NCBI GenBank assembly: GCA_015654635.1
Contig: JAATGP010000025.1
Location: 1-64,000 of the forward strand
Direction of reading: 5' to 3'
DNA length: 64,000 nt
DNA from: Alphaproteobacteria bacterium
Lineage (GTDB): Bacteria > Pseudomonadota > Alphaproteobacteria > Micropepsales > Micropepsaceae
The notes under the pieces are model-generated. The model did no database searches and was not told the DNA's origin. It saw only the letters and a program-made list of their open reading frames with translations. Numbering within the stretch: the stretch's first letter is position 1; each line of letters begins with the position of its first letter. This document shows, piece after piece, positions 41,671-49,487 of this stretch. Both the position numbers and the translations under genes were made by a program.

Positions 41671-42921
41671 TCACCCCGGCGGGATAATGCGGCGGAAATG
41701 GCGGAAGACGGCGAGCAGCAGAACGCAGGTGACGCTGCTGATGGCCGCATCCATGGCGAAGGCGCCGCTGACGTTGCCCAGGCTATAACCTTGCGCATCC
41801 AGCACCTGCATATACGTCAGCGGCAGGCAGACTGCTGAGGACAGCAGCGAAAACTGCGTCGCTGCCAAAGGATCGTCAGGCCCGATGGTGCGCAGGATGA
41901 TGGCATAGCTCACCGCAAAACCCGCCGCCTGAAACACGTTTTCATGCAGCACGGCGATGGCATAGCTGAGCGGCAGGTGCGGAAGAGCGATGATCAGCCC
42001 GCTTCCCACCGCGCCTATCAGGCCGATCCAGAGATAGAGGTTGCGCGGCGCCACCCTGCGCTCGATCACCGGCATGGCCAGGCTGCCGACGATACCAGCC
42101 AACATCGTGCCGAAACCGAGGAGAAAGCTGACCATTTGCTCAGAGATGGAAAAATCTGGGCCGAGCCCCCCCACCACATTGGTCAGCGCGAAGGAGGCTG
42201 CGGGAGAAAGAAAAATCAGCAAAGTCCAGAGCACGATGCGCAATTTCAGAATGGAGGCGACATCTCCGGCGAAGGCTTTGATGCTCTCATGGGCGAGGCG
42301 GCCATCGGCGGGTTTGCAGGGCAGAAACGCGAGCAGGATTACCGCCGCTGTCGACCATATGCCCAACAGTACGGCCCCGGTGGTCAGAGAGGTGGCACGG
42401 ATGAGGGGAACCACCGCCATCGCCGTGGCCCCGCCGATGCCGATATTCCATGTGGTCATCCAGGCCCCGAGGGCGCCGGCCTGCTTCTTCGGCACTAGGC
42501 TCGACAACCAGCCGCCCAGGGCATTGGCCCCGATCGAAAGGGCAAGCTGGGCCATGAACTCCCAAAAGGCCAGGGCGGCGAGATTGCCCGCCGACAGAAG
42601 AGCCATGAAAAGCCCAAGCCCGCCAAGAAGGTAAAAGCCGATGGCGTAGCTCTTGCGGCGGAAACGCCAATCGAGCAACGGGCCGAAGATAAAGCAAATG
42701 AAGCCCGGTGCGAGGGCGAACGCCGTCAAGGCCGCAACCTTGGCCTCTGGCACATGCAGGGCGGAAAGCAGCTGCGGCATCGCCAGCAGAGTAACCGCTC
42801 CGCCGACCCCGACCGGGGCCCAGCCGAAACCCATCACCCAGATCGGCAAAGGACTGATGGGCTGGCTTGCCGGAACAACCCTTTCCGGCGCTTCTGTCCC
42901 GCTCGCGGTATCAGCAGCCAT
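41671..42921 (-). CDS. AmpG-like MFS permease
   Basis: 416 residues from the ATG at 42921; an earlier ATG at 42954 is possible. About 12 membrane spans. The N-terminal half has GFGWAPVGVGGAVTLLAMPQLL and FICFIFGPLLDWRFRRKSYAIGFY, the MFS A-loop with a DWRFRRK element typical of the AmpG/PAT branch. These permeases import muropeptides or acyl-CoA. It stands alone; the substrate is uncertain. Confidence 0.8.
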   Translation of the reverse strand: MAADTASGTEAPERVVPASQPISPLPIWVMGFGWAPVGVGGAVTLLAMPQLLSALHVPEAKVAALTAFALAPGFICFIFGPLLDWRFRRKSYAIGFYLLGGLGLFMALLSAGNLAALAFWEFMAQLALSIGANALGGWLSSLVPKKQAGALGAWMTTWNIGIGGATAMAVVPLIRATSLTTGAVLLGIWSTAAVILLAFLPCKPADGRLAHESIKAFAGDVASILKLRIVLWTLLIFLSPAASFALTNVVGGLGPDFSISEQMVSFLLGFGTMLAGIVGSLAMPVIERRVAPRNLYLWIGLIGAVGSGLIIALPHLPLSYAIAVLHENVFQAAGFAVSYAIILRTIGPDDPLAATQFSLLSSAVCLPLTYMQVLDAQGYSLGNVSGAFAMDAAISSVTCVLLLAVFRHFRRIIPPG

Positions 42922-42986
42922 CCCCACACCCCTTAGAACGATGCCAGTATGCATGTTCTGGAGCGCAGGCAAAGGGAAGGATGACG

Positions 42987-43376
42987 TCAGCCCTTGTCGG
43001 CACCACCGCAAGGCTTACCGCCGCCCATCGCGCCCATTTTGCCTTCGTGTTCCTTGCGGCGCTGCTCGGCGGCGGTCTTCAGCTTGGCTTGTTCGGCGGG
43101 AGAGAGCGCGGCCCAGCGCTTGGTGAGGTCGGCGAAATAAGCTTGGCGTTTATCCGCACTCATGGCCGTGAGCTTGTCGCGCTGCATGGCGCGATAATCC
43201 TGCATGTCGAGGCTGCCATCGGCGGTCGCCTTCTCGGCATCGGCCATCATCATCAAGCGCTGCTCGGGCGTAAACATGCCCATTCTGCCGTGGCAATGAT
43301 CCTCGCCCTGGGGTGCCGGCGCGGCAGCAACCAGCAATAGGGCGCAAAAGGGAAGGACGGCGCGGGCAAGCTTCAT
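42987..43376 (-). CDS. Secreted Spy/LTXXQ-like protein
   Basis: 129 residues with a signal peptide (MKLARAVLPFCALLLVAAAPA) and a helical body rich in Met, His and Lys: DHCHGRMGMFTPEQRLMMM, WAALSPAEQAKLKTAAEQ. The two TPEQ/SPAEQ segments recall the LTxxQ motif of Spy/CpxP chaperones. Cys/His near both ends could bind metal. Periplasmic chaperone or metal-stress role is inferred. Confidence 0.65.
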   Translation of the reverse strand: MKLARAVLPFCALLLVAAAPAPQGEDHCHGRMGMFTPEQRLMMMADAEKATADGSLDMQDYRAMQRDKLTAMSADKRQAYFADLTKRWAALSPAEQAKLKTAAEQRRKEHEGKMGAMGGGKPCGGADKG

Positions 43377-43434
43377 GGTGCATTCCTCGTTGTGAGCAGA
43401 GCATTGAACGCGCGCACACCCCGGCTTCCGTCGC

Positions 43435-43537
43435 TCACCCCGCCTGCGCGTTGTCTCTGGCTTTTTCGAGCGCCGCGATGTCGAGCTTCTTCATGCCCAT
43501 GATCGCCGCCATCACCGCCGATGGTTATGTCTTCCGC
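43435..43537 (-). pseudogene. Remnant of a second VOC-like gene, joined to a piece of glnE sequence
   Basis: Bases 43500-43435 (minus) read MGMKKLDIAALEKARDNAQAG then stop, preceded by AVMAAI; this is the usual C-terminal end of PhnB-like VOC proteins. Its upstream part is gone: a stop (TAA) stands just before it. In its place 43511-43537 is identical over 27 bases, in opposite orientation, to codons of ITADGYVFR in glnE (10806-10832). Confidence 0.55.
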
Positions 43538-43588
43538 ATTTATCTCTGCCCGATCTTTGCGGGCGGCGTTGGGCGCGGCGCCCTTCTT

Positions 43589-43996
43589 CTACTTTTCGGA
43601 AATGACCATCCAGGAAACGCCGAAACGGTCGACCAGCTGGCCGAAACGCGCGGCAAAAAACGTAGAGCCCATAGCCATGGTGATTTTGGCACCATCGGAC
43701 AGACCAGCGAAGACATTCTCGGCCTCTTCCGCCGAAGCGGTACTGATACTGAGGGAAAAGGCAGCCGGCGCCCCGGCCCATTTGTCCGGAGGGCAATCGG
43801 ACGCCATCAAAAGGCTGTCGCCGATATGAAACGAGGTGTGCATGATCTTGTCTTGCAAGTCCGCGGGCACATGCCCCGCCGCGGGCGAGGTGCCATAGGT
43901 GAAAACCTGGCCCAATTTGGCGCCCGCAGCTTTTTCGTAAAACGACATCGCCTCGGCGCAATTGCCGTTGAAAAACAGATAGGCCGTAACCTGCAT
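43589..43996 (-). CDS. VOC-family (PhnB/glyoxalase-like) protein
   Basis: 135 residues: VTAYLFFNGNCAEAMSFYEKAAG, MHTSFHIGDSLLMASDCPP and a C-terminal FGQLVDRFGVSWMV, the PhnB/3-demethylubiquinone-methyltransferase-like branch of the vicinal oxygen chelate fold. Metal ligands are not evident, as is common in this branch. It is divergent from a MarR regulator with a shared palindrome and so is probably its target. The function is unknown. Confidence 0.85.
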   Translation of the reverse strand: MQVTAYLFFNGNCAEAMSFYEKAAGAKLGQVFTYGTSPAAGHVPADLQDKIMHTSFHIGDSLLMASDCPPDKWAGAPAAFSLSISTASAEEAENVFAGLSDGAKITMAMGSTFFAARFGQLVDRFGVSWMVISEK

Positions 43997-44049
43997 GCGA
44001 TGCTCCCCAGTACCGTATGTCTGCGGTAAAAATGGTAATTGTATTTTAG

Positions 44050-44061
44050 GTTGATATCAAC
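44050..44061. promoter_or_regulatory. 12-bp palindrome between MarR and VOC genes
   Basis: GTTGATATCAAC, perfectly symmetrical, 12 bases before the MarR start and in the 77-base divergent gap. The position suggests an operator bound by the MarR protein itself. Confidence 0.55.
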
Positions 44062-44073
44062 ATATATCCACGC

Positions 44074-44511
44074 ATGGAAAAGGAAAAAACACTTCCCTTT
44101 GAAACGACTATTCTGGTGCGCGACTGCTGCCTCTGTTTGCATGTGCAGCGCGCCGCCCGCAGCCTCGCCCGCCGCTTTGACGAGGCACTGCGCCCCTACG
44201 GCCTGACCAGCGGACAGTTTTCGCTGCTGACGAGCCTTAATCGCCCTATTCCCCCAAGCATAAAGGATGTAGCCGACCTCCTCGCCATGGATCGCACCAC
44301 GTTGACGGCGGCGTTGAAGCCCCTCGTCCGCAACGGCTGGGTCAAGATCACGCCCGATAAAATCGACAAGCGCAGCAAGCGTCTTTCCCTTACGGCGAAA
44401 GGAGCGGCGGTGCTCGCGGATGCTGTGCCCATGTGGAAAAAAACGCATGCCGCGCTCGATAAGCTGGTCGATGGCAATGCCCTGCGCCAAGATTTGGCGG
44501 CGCTGCTTTAG
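44074..44511 (+). CDS. MarR-family transcriptional regulator
   Basis: 145 residues. Winged helix: GLTSGQFSLLTSLNRP, IKDVADLLAMDRTTLTAALKPLVRNGWVKI (recognition helix) and DKRSKRLSLTAKG (wing), flanked by dimerisation helices. Two adjacent Cys (RDCCLCLHVQRA) in the first helix could sense redox or electrophiles, as in OhrR-type members; that is inference. It is divergent from the VOC gene. Confidence 0.93.
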   Translation: MEKEKTLPFETTILVRDCCLCLHVQRAARSLARRFDEALRPYGLTSGQFSLLTSLNRPIPPSIKDVADLLAMDRTTLTAALKPLVRNGWVKITPDKIDKRSKRLSLTAKGAAVLADAVPMWKKTHAALDKLVDGNALRQDLAALL

Positions 44512-44643
44512 CGCTCCAGCACTTTTCAGTGCTGCCGTTTCGTCAAGCGTGCCACCACGTCAAGCATCGCACACTTGACATGACGGGGCTGTAAGGTCTG
44601 CTCTTAGAGAGGGGGCAGACATTGGTTCCATTAGGGGATGACG

Positions 44644-46488
44644 ATGCGGCTTGTACTGATCAACCCGAGGACGCCGGAAAGCTTCTGGAGCTTCAAATGG
44701 GCGGTGAATGAAATCCTGCCCGGCAAGCGCGCCGTCAATCCACCCCTCGGCATTGCCACCCTGGCTGCGCTCTGCCCCGATGATTGGGATGTGCGCATTA
44801 TCGATGAGAATATCGAAGCATTGCCCGAAAGTATCGAAGCCGACATTATCGGCATTGGCGGCATGGGCGTGCAGGCGCCGCGGCAGAAGCAGCTCATCGC
44901 CCATTATCGCGGCCTCGGCCATTACGTGGTGGTCGGCGGCGCCGCCGCTTCGCTGTGCCCGGAGAATTACGAAGGCTTGGCCGATAGTGTGGTTTCGGGG
45001 GAGGCCGAATATATCTGGCCGGAATTTTGCCGGGACTTTGTGGCGGGCACGCCCAAGCCTCTCTATCGCGAGACCGGCACGGTGGAGCTTTGCCATTCGC
45101 CGGTACCGCGTTTCGATCTTCTCGATCTGAAGGCCTATTCCAATGCGACGCTGCAATTCTCGCGCGGCTGTCCATTCACTTGCGAATTCTGCGACATCAT
45201 CGTGATGTTCGGCCGCAAGCCGCGGATGAAAAGCACGGCACAGATCGAAGGCGAGCTGGAGGCTTTGCGCGCCCGCGGCATGAGGAGCGTCTTCTTCGTC
45301 GACGACAACATGATCGGCAACAAGAAGGAGGCCAAGAAACTCTTCGCCTTTATTGGGGATTATCAGCGCAAGCACGGCTGGCCCTTTGCCTTTGGCACCG
45401 AGGTTTCGATCAATCTGGCGCAAGACGAAGAACTGATGGGCTTGATGCGGGCGGCGGGATTTCACTGGGTCTTCATCGGCGTCGAATCGCCCGATCCGGC
45501 CTCCTTAAAGGAAACCGGCAAGACTCAAAATCTGCGCGAGGATCTGCTCGTCTCGGTGCGGCGGATCTATGGGCGCGGCATCGAAGTGCTGGCCGGGTTC
45601 ATCATCGGCTTCGACAACGACACCCCGGAGACCTTCGATCTACAATATCGCTTCATTCGCGACTCCGGCATTCAGACCGCGATGATCGGGCTGTTATGGG
45701 CCTTGCCCAAGACCCCGCTTTATATACGCCTCGAGCGTGACGGGCGCCTGCGCGATTTGGAGGATGAAAGCGACAACACACGGCTGCGCACCAACGTCAT
45801 CCACACCACCATGCAGGAGGAAACGATGGCGCGGCTTTATGCCGATGTCTATCGCCACCTCCTCACCGATCGCGGCATCGCCACACGCATTCAGAACAAG
45901 CTCGCCTTTATGGGCGACGCCAAACAGGCCAGCAACTACAGCGCCGGCGAAACGCTGCTCCTTGTCTGGCGGCTTCTGAGCAAAGGCGTATTCGCAGGCG
46001 GCCCGTCCCGCCTTTATCATTTTCTCCGCACCCTGCCCTTAACCCGCCCGTCCCTGGTGCCCACCATGTTGGCCGATTGGATCGTGGGGCTCTCGATGCG
46101 CAAATTCGCCACCGACCATTTGTGGGCGGCGCCTGATCTGCTCGATTCCGTGGAGGCCGCACTGGCGCGCACGCTGCGCCACGGGGAAGTCTGGATCTCG
46201 CGGCAGACCGCCCAGCTACCGAGCCTCAACATTCATATCGGCCATAGCCTGAATCTGGCTTTCTTTCGCAAAAGCGCACCGCAATTGAGCAAGCTGTTGC
46301 GGCAAAGCCAAGCCCGCATCATCCTCACCATCGACACGCTGCCCAGCGAGTATCGCCATCATCTGGAAAAGCTCTTAAAGCGGCTCGCCAAGCATGGCGA
46401 CAGGGTGTTCCTCGAAATCAGCGAAGCGACGCGGGCCCATCTCAGCCTCGATCTCTCTGCTTTTCAGCTTGTGACGGTGCGGCCTTGA
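44644..46488 (+). CDS. B12-binding radical SAM protein with DUF4070-like C-terminus
   Basis: 614 residues; the ATG at 44644 has AGGGG 7 bases upstream (the ATG at 44638 is too close to it). Residues 1-135 are the cobalamin-binding fold (VNPPLGIATLAALCP, DIIGIGGMGVQAPR). The radical SAM core has CxxxCxxC as RGCPFTCEFCDI, then FVDDNMIGNKKEAKKL, and a DUF4070-like C-terminus follows. Relatives include the hopanoid methylase HpnP and other methyltransferases. The substrate here is unknown; lipid or a cofactor is plausible. It stands between MarR and a hypothetical gene. Confidence 0.88.
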   Translation: MRLVLINPRTPESFWSFKWAVNEILPGKRAVNPPLGIATLAALCPDDWDVRIIDENIEALPESIEADIIGIGGMGVQAPRQKQLIAHYRGLGHYVVVGGAAASLCPENYEGLADSVVSGEAEYIWPEFCRDFVAGTPKPLYRETGTVELCHSPVPRFDLLDLKAYSNATLQFSRGCPFTCEFCDIIVMFGRKPRMKSTAQIEGELEALRARGMRSVFFVDDNMIGNKKEAKKLFAFIGDYQRKHGWPFAFGTEVSINLAQDEELMGLMRAAGFHWVFIGVESPDPASLKETGKTQNLREDLLVSVRRIYGRGIEVLAGFIIGFDNDTPETFDLQYRFIRDSGIQTAMIGLLWALPKTPLYIRLERDGRLRDLEDESDNTRLRTNVIHTTMQEETMARLYADVYRHLLTDRGIATRIQNKLAFMGDAKQASNYSAGETLLLVWRLLSKGVFAGGPSRLYHFLRTLPLTRPSLVPTMLADWIVGLSMRKFATDHLWAAPDLLDSVEAALARTLRHGEVWISRQTAQLPSLNIHIGHSLNLAFFRKSAPQLSKLLRQSQARIILTIDTLPSEYRHHLEKLLKRLAKHGDRVFLEISEATRAHLSLDLSAFQLVTVRP

Positions 46489-46576
46489 ACGGCCGCGCCG
46501 CTTTGGACTTGCGCGCCCCCTGACGAATCATGCCGCCGGATGCTAAGCTCGCGCCCGCGAAGCAGAGGGCGCAGGG

Positions 46577-46969
46577 ATGGCCAAGAAAGTCGAACCGGCA
46601 CAATTGTGGATGGACGAGCCGGAGGAGCACGATTATCCGGCGGCGGAAGATTATCTTTCCCTCGTCTTCACGCCCAAGCAGGCGGAGGATCTGGCCAAGA
46701 GATTGCGCAAGACGGGACTCATCCGGCGCAAGGCCAAGGACATCCTGCGCGCCAGCGGTCTTGCCATCCTGCCCAAGGAGAATTTCTTCGTCGCCGGCAA
46801 CTTACAGAAAATCGCCGATGGCAAAAGGCTGTCGCCGGTCCTGCTGGTGCGCGGCGACGCCAGCCGCGGCATCGCCCTGATCGTGGCGGATGGTTATCAT
46901 CGCGTCTGCGCCAGTTGGTATCACGACGAGGATGCGGTTATCCCGAGCCGCATCGTGAACTGTCCCTGA
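46577..46969 (+). CDS. Conserved-looking hypothetical protein, 130 aa
   Basis: Soluble protein starting MAKKVEPAQLWMDEPEEHDY. The part ENFFVAGNLQKIADGKRLSPVLLVRGDASRG and VADGYHRVCASWYHDED resembles the ParB/sulfiredoxin-like fold (VADGYHR with a catalytic-looking context). I know this as a widespread uncharacterised protein. It has no tight operon partner; it follows the radical SAM gene by 88 bases. Confidence 0.75.
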   Translation: MAKKVEPAQLWMDEPEEHDYPAAEDYLSLVFTPKQAEDLAKRLRKTGLIRRKAKDILRASGLAILPKENFFVAGNLQKIADGKRLSPVLLVRGDASRGIALIVADGYHRVCASWYHDEDAVIPSRIVNCP

Positions 46970-47040
46970 TCGCCGCTTGCGCGGCCAAAGACAGCTAGCC
47001 TAGACTGAAACCTTCTCGATCATAAATGGGAGCCTCGCCG

Positions 47041-47601
47041 ATGCATGACGCACCGTTGGAAGCGCATGAGCACACCGAACATCTGGCCCATGAAGGCGGT
47101 CACGACCGCTTTGTCTCACGGCTGGCGATTCTGGTCTCGGGGCTGGCGGTGCTGGCGGCCATCGCCGGCAACCTCGAGGCCCTTGAGACCACCAAGGCGC
47201 TCGCCACCACAGGGGAGGCGACCCTCAGCCAAGATGAAGCCACCGATGCTTGGGGCGAATACGAAGCCGATAGCATCAAACGCCATATTTATACCATCGC
47301 GGGCGATCTGAACCCATCCAAGGCGGCGGACTATGCCAAAGTCGCCAAGGAGCAGAACGGCAAACAAGCTTCGGTGCGCAAGCGCGCCGTGGATGCCGAG
47401 ACCACGCGCAGCAAACTGGTCGCCGAAAGCCGCCATCATGAAGAGCGCCATCACTGGCTGTCAGCCGCCGCCACCTTGTTCGAGGTCGCCATTGCGCTGT
47501 CCACCGTCTCCATCGTGACACGCAAACATTGGCTGTGGCAGAGCGGCGCCGTTCTGGGCGTGGTCGGCATCGTCTTGGCCGCGATGGCGTTTATTTTGTA
47601 G
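47041..47601 (+). CDS. DUF4337 membrane protein
   Basis: 186 residues from the ATG at 47041, with GGGAG 8 bases upstream. The His-rich N-terminus (EAHEHTEHLAHEGGHDRF) leads to one membrane span (LAILVSGLAVLAAIAGN), a helical soluble middle (DAWGEYEADSIKRHIYTIAGD), and two spans at the C-terminus (AAATLFEVAIALSTVSIV, GAVLGVVGIVLAAMAFIL). This matches DUF4337. The function is unknown. Confidence 0.85.
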   Translation: MHDAPLEAHEHTEHLAHEGGHDRFVSRLAILVSGLAVLAAIAGNLEALETTKALATTGEATLSQDEATDAWGEYEADSIKRHIYTIAGDLNPSKAADYAKVAKEQNGKQASVRKRAVDAETTRSKLVAESRHHEERHHWLSAAATLFEVAIALSTVSIVTRKHWLWQSGAVLGVVGIVLAAMAFIL

Positions 47602-47621
47602 GCGCGTGCGGGCCGCCAGCG

Positions 47622-48188
47622 CTAAAACAGCCCCGTTGAGCGCAGCGCAAACACCACGCCCAGCACGGCAAACAAACAGGCGGCGGCGAGGCGGATCGAT
47701 TTCAGCGGCAGACGGGTGGCAAAGGCGTTGCCGAGGAAAACCACCGGCGCATTGGCGGCCAGAAGGCCAAGCGTCGAACCTGCCACCACCAACCATAAAT
47801 TGTGATAGGCCGCAGCCAAAGCCATGGTCGCGATCTGGGTCTTGTCGCCGATCTCGGCCACAAAGAAGAGCCACAGGGTGGTGAAAAAGACATTCCTGCT
47901 GGAGCAATCGACCTGCTCGCCTTCCTTGTCGGGCACCAGCGTCCAGCCCGCCATGCCCATCAGGCTGACGGCAACAACCGCATCGAGGAGACGCGGCGTC
48001 AGCCACTGGGCGAGAAAGATGCCGACCAGACCCGCAGCCAGGTGATTGACCAAGGTGGAGACCGCAATACCGGCCAAAATCGGCCAAGGCTTGCGATAGC
48101 AGTACACCAGCATCAGCGCGAGCAGTTGGGTGCGGTCACCGATTTCGGCAACGGCCACAGCGCTGAGGGTGACGAAGAAGGCTTCCAT
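47622..48188 (-). CDS. GDT1/UPF0016-family cation (Mn2+/Ca2+) exporter
   Basis: 188 residues from the ATG at 48188 (MEAFFVTLSAVAVAEIGDRTQ). Two copies of the signature E-x-G-D-(K/R)-(T/S) occur: AEIGDRTQLLA in the first half and AEIGDKTQIATM in the second, in six or seven membrane spans. Bacterial members such as MneA/Mnx export manganese. No manganese riboswitch is apparent upstream. Confidence 0.92.
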   Translation of the reverse strand: MEAFFVTLSAVAVAEIGDRTQLLALMLVYCYRKPWPILAGIAVSTLVNHLAAGLVGIFLAQWLTPRLLDAVVAVSLMGMAGWTLVPDKEGEQVDCSSRNVFFTTLWLFFVAEIGDKTQIATMALAAAYHNLWLVVAGSTLGLLAANAPVVFLGNAFATRLPLKSIRLAAACLFAVLGVVFALRSTGLF

Positions 48189-48315
48189 GGCAGCAGAAAG
48201 AGGCCGGAAGCGGCACAAAGATCAAGAGGCGAAATCTCGCGCCTTGCATTGGCCGCAAACTGGCCCGACAAACCCGCGATGATCGGTTCGTTGCAGAGTC
48301 TGGGAGTGTAGTGCG

Positions 48316-49386
48316 TTGAACCACGCTCTGATGCGGCTCGTCTCCCACAAAGCCGCGCAATGGGCCGTGCTTTTGGCAGCTTCGGTGATCCTGCTCCTGG
48401 CGCTGGAGGCGGTGCATTTGCCTGCCGCCTTGCTGCTCGGACCGATGATTGCCGGTATCGGCCTCTCGGCAGCAGGCGGCAGCCTGCGTGTGCCGGGTGG
48501 ATTTTATCTCGGTGCCCAAGCGCTGGTGGGGGCCATGATCGCCAGATCTCTGCCGCTTGGTCACTTGGGCAACATCCTTAGCGAATGGCCGGTGCTGCTG
48601 TTCGGGGTGGGCTCGACTTTGCTGGCGGCCGCCAGTATCGGCTGGCTGCTCACACGCTGGCGCGTCCTGCCGGGGACGACGGCGATCTGGGGCTCGTCAC
48701 CGGGGGCTGCCTCCACCATGGTGGTGATGGCCGAAGCTTTCGGCGCCGATGTGCGGCTCGTCGCCTTCATGCAATATCTGCGGGTGATGTGCGTGGCCGG
48801 AACGGCCTCGCTGATCGCCAGCCTAGTGATGAGCCATGGTGCCCGCCCGCCGGTCATTTGGTTTCCCGCCTTCGACGGTGTTGGCTTTGCCGTGACGCTG
48901 GTGCTGATGTTGGGCAGCGGCTTTGCCGCCCATCGTCTCAAAATCCCGGCGGGCGGCTTCTTGGTGCCGATGGTGGTGGCGGCACTGATGAACACTCTCG
49001 GGCCCGTCCCCGTGGTGCTGCCGCCGTGGCTTTTGGCGGCCAGTTACGCCGTTTTCGGCTGGAGCATTGGCCTGCGCTTCACCCGCCAGATCTTGCTCTA
49101 TGCCATGCGAACCTTGCCCCTCCTCTTGCTCGCCATCCTGGTTTTGATTGCGCTCTGCGCCGGCTTCGGCGTGATCCTCTCCCACTTGGCGGGCGTCGAT
49201 CTTTTGACGGCCTATCTGGCCACCAGCCCCGGCGGGGCGGATTCGGTTGCCATCATCGCTGCCTCCAGCAAAGTCGATATGCCCTTTGTGATGACCATGC
49301 AGATGGTCCGTTTCCTCGCCGTCACCGCGACAGGACCGGCGCTGGCCCGCTTTCTGGCCGGGAAAGTACCTGCGCAGGCAGGCTGA
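48316..49386 (+). CDS. AbrB-family membrane protein (putative permease)
   Basis: 356 residues, about 10 spans in two repeats. Duplicated AbrB pattern: LLLGPMIAGIGLSAAGGSLRVP with GSSPGAASTMVVMAEAFGAD, then IPAGGFLVPMVVAALMNTLG with ATSPGGADSVAIIAASSKVD. The family was once labelled ammonia monooxygenase regulators; a transport role is suspected but unproven. The start codon choice is uncertain by a few residues. Confidence 0.88.
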   Translation: MNHALMRLVSHKAAQWAVLLAASVILLLALEAVHLPAALLLGPMIAGIGLSAAGGSLRVPGGFYLGAQALVGAMIARSLPLGHLGNILSEWPVLLFGVGSTLLAAASIGWLLTRWRVLPGTTAIWGSSPGAASTMVVMAEAFGADVRLVAFMQYLRVMCVAGTASLIASLVMSHGARPPVIWFPAFDGVGFAVTLVLMLGSGFAAHRLKIPAGGFLVPMVVAALMNTLGPVPVVLPPWLLAASYAVFGWSIGLRFTRQILLYAMRTLPLLLLAILVLIALCAGFGVILSHLAGVDLLTAYLATSPGGADSVAIIAASSKVDMPFVMTMQMVRFLAVTATGPALARFLAGKVPAQAG

Positions 49387-49487
49387 AGCGCCCTTTACCC
49401 TATTCTGACGAGGCATTAACCCGCCCCCGCCTTGAAACTGTCCCAAAATTGGGCCACCACGACCCGCCTCACGGAAAGGAAGCGTTT

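Noticed and set aside
48189-48315. Manganese (yybP-ykoY) riboswitch ahead of the GDT1-type exporter
   Set aside because: The conserved internal loops of that riboswitch are not recognisable on the minus strand.
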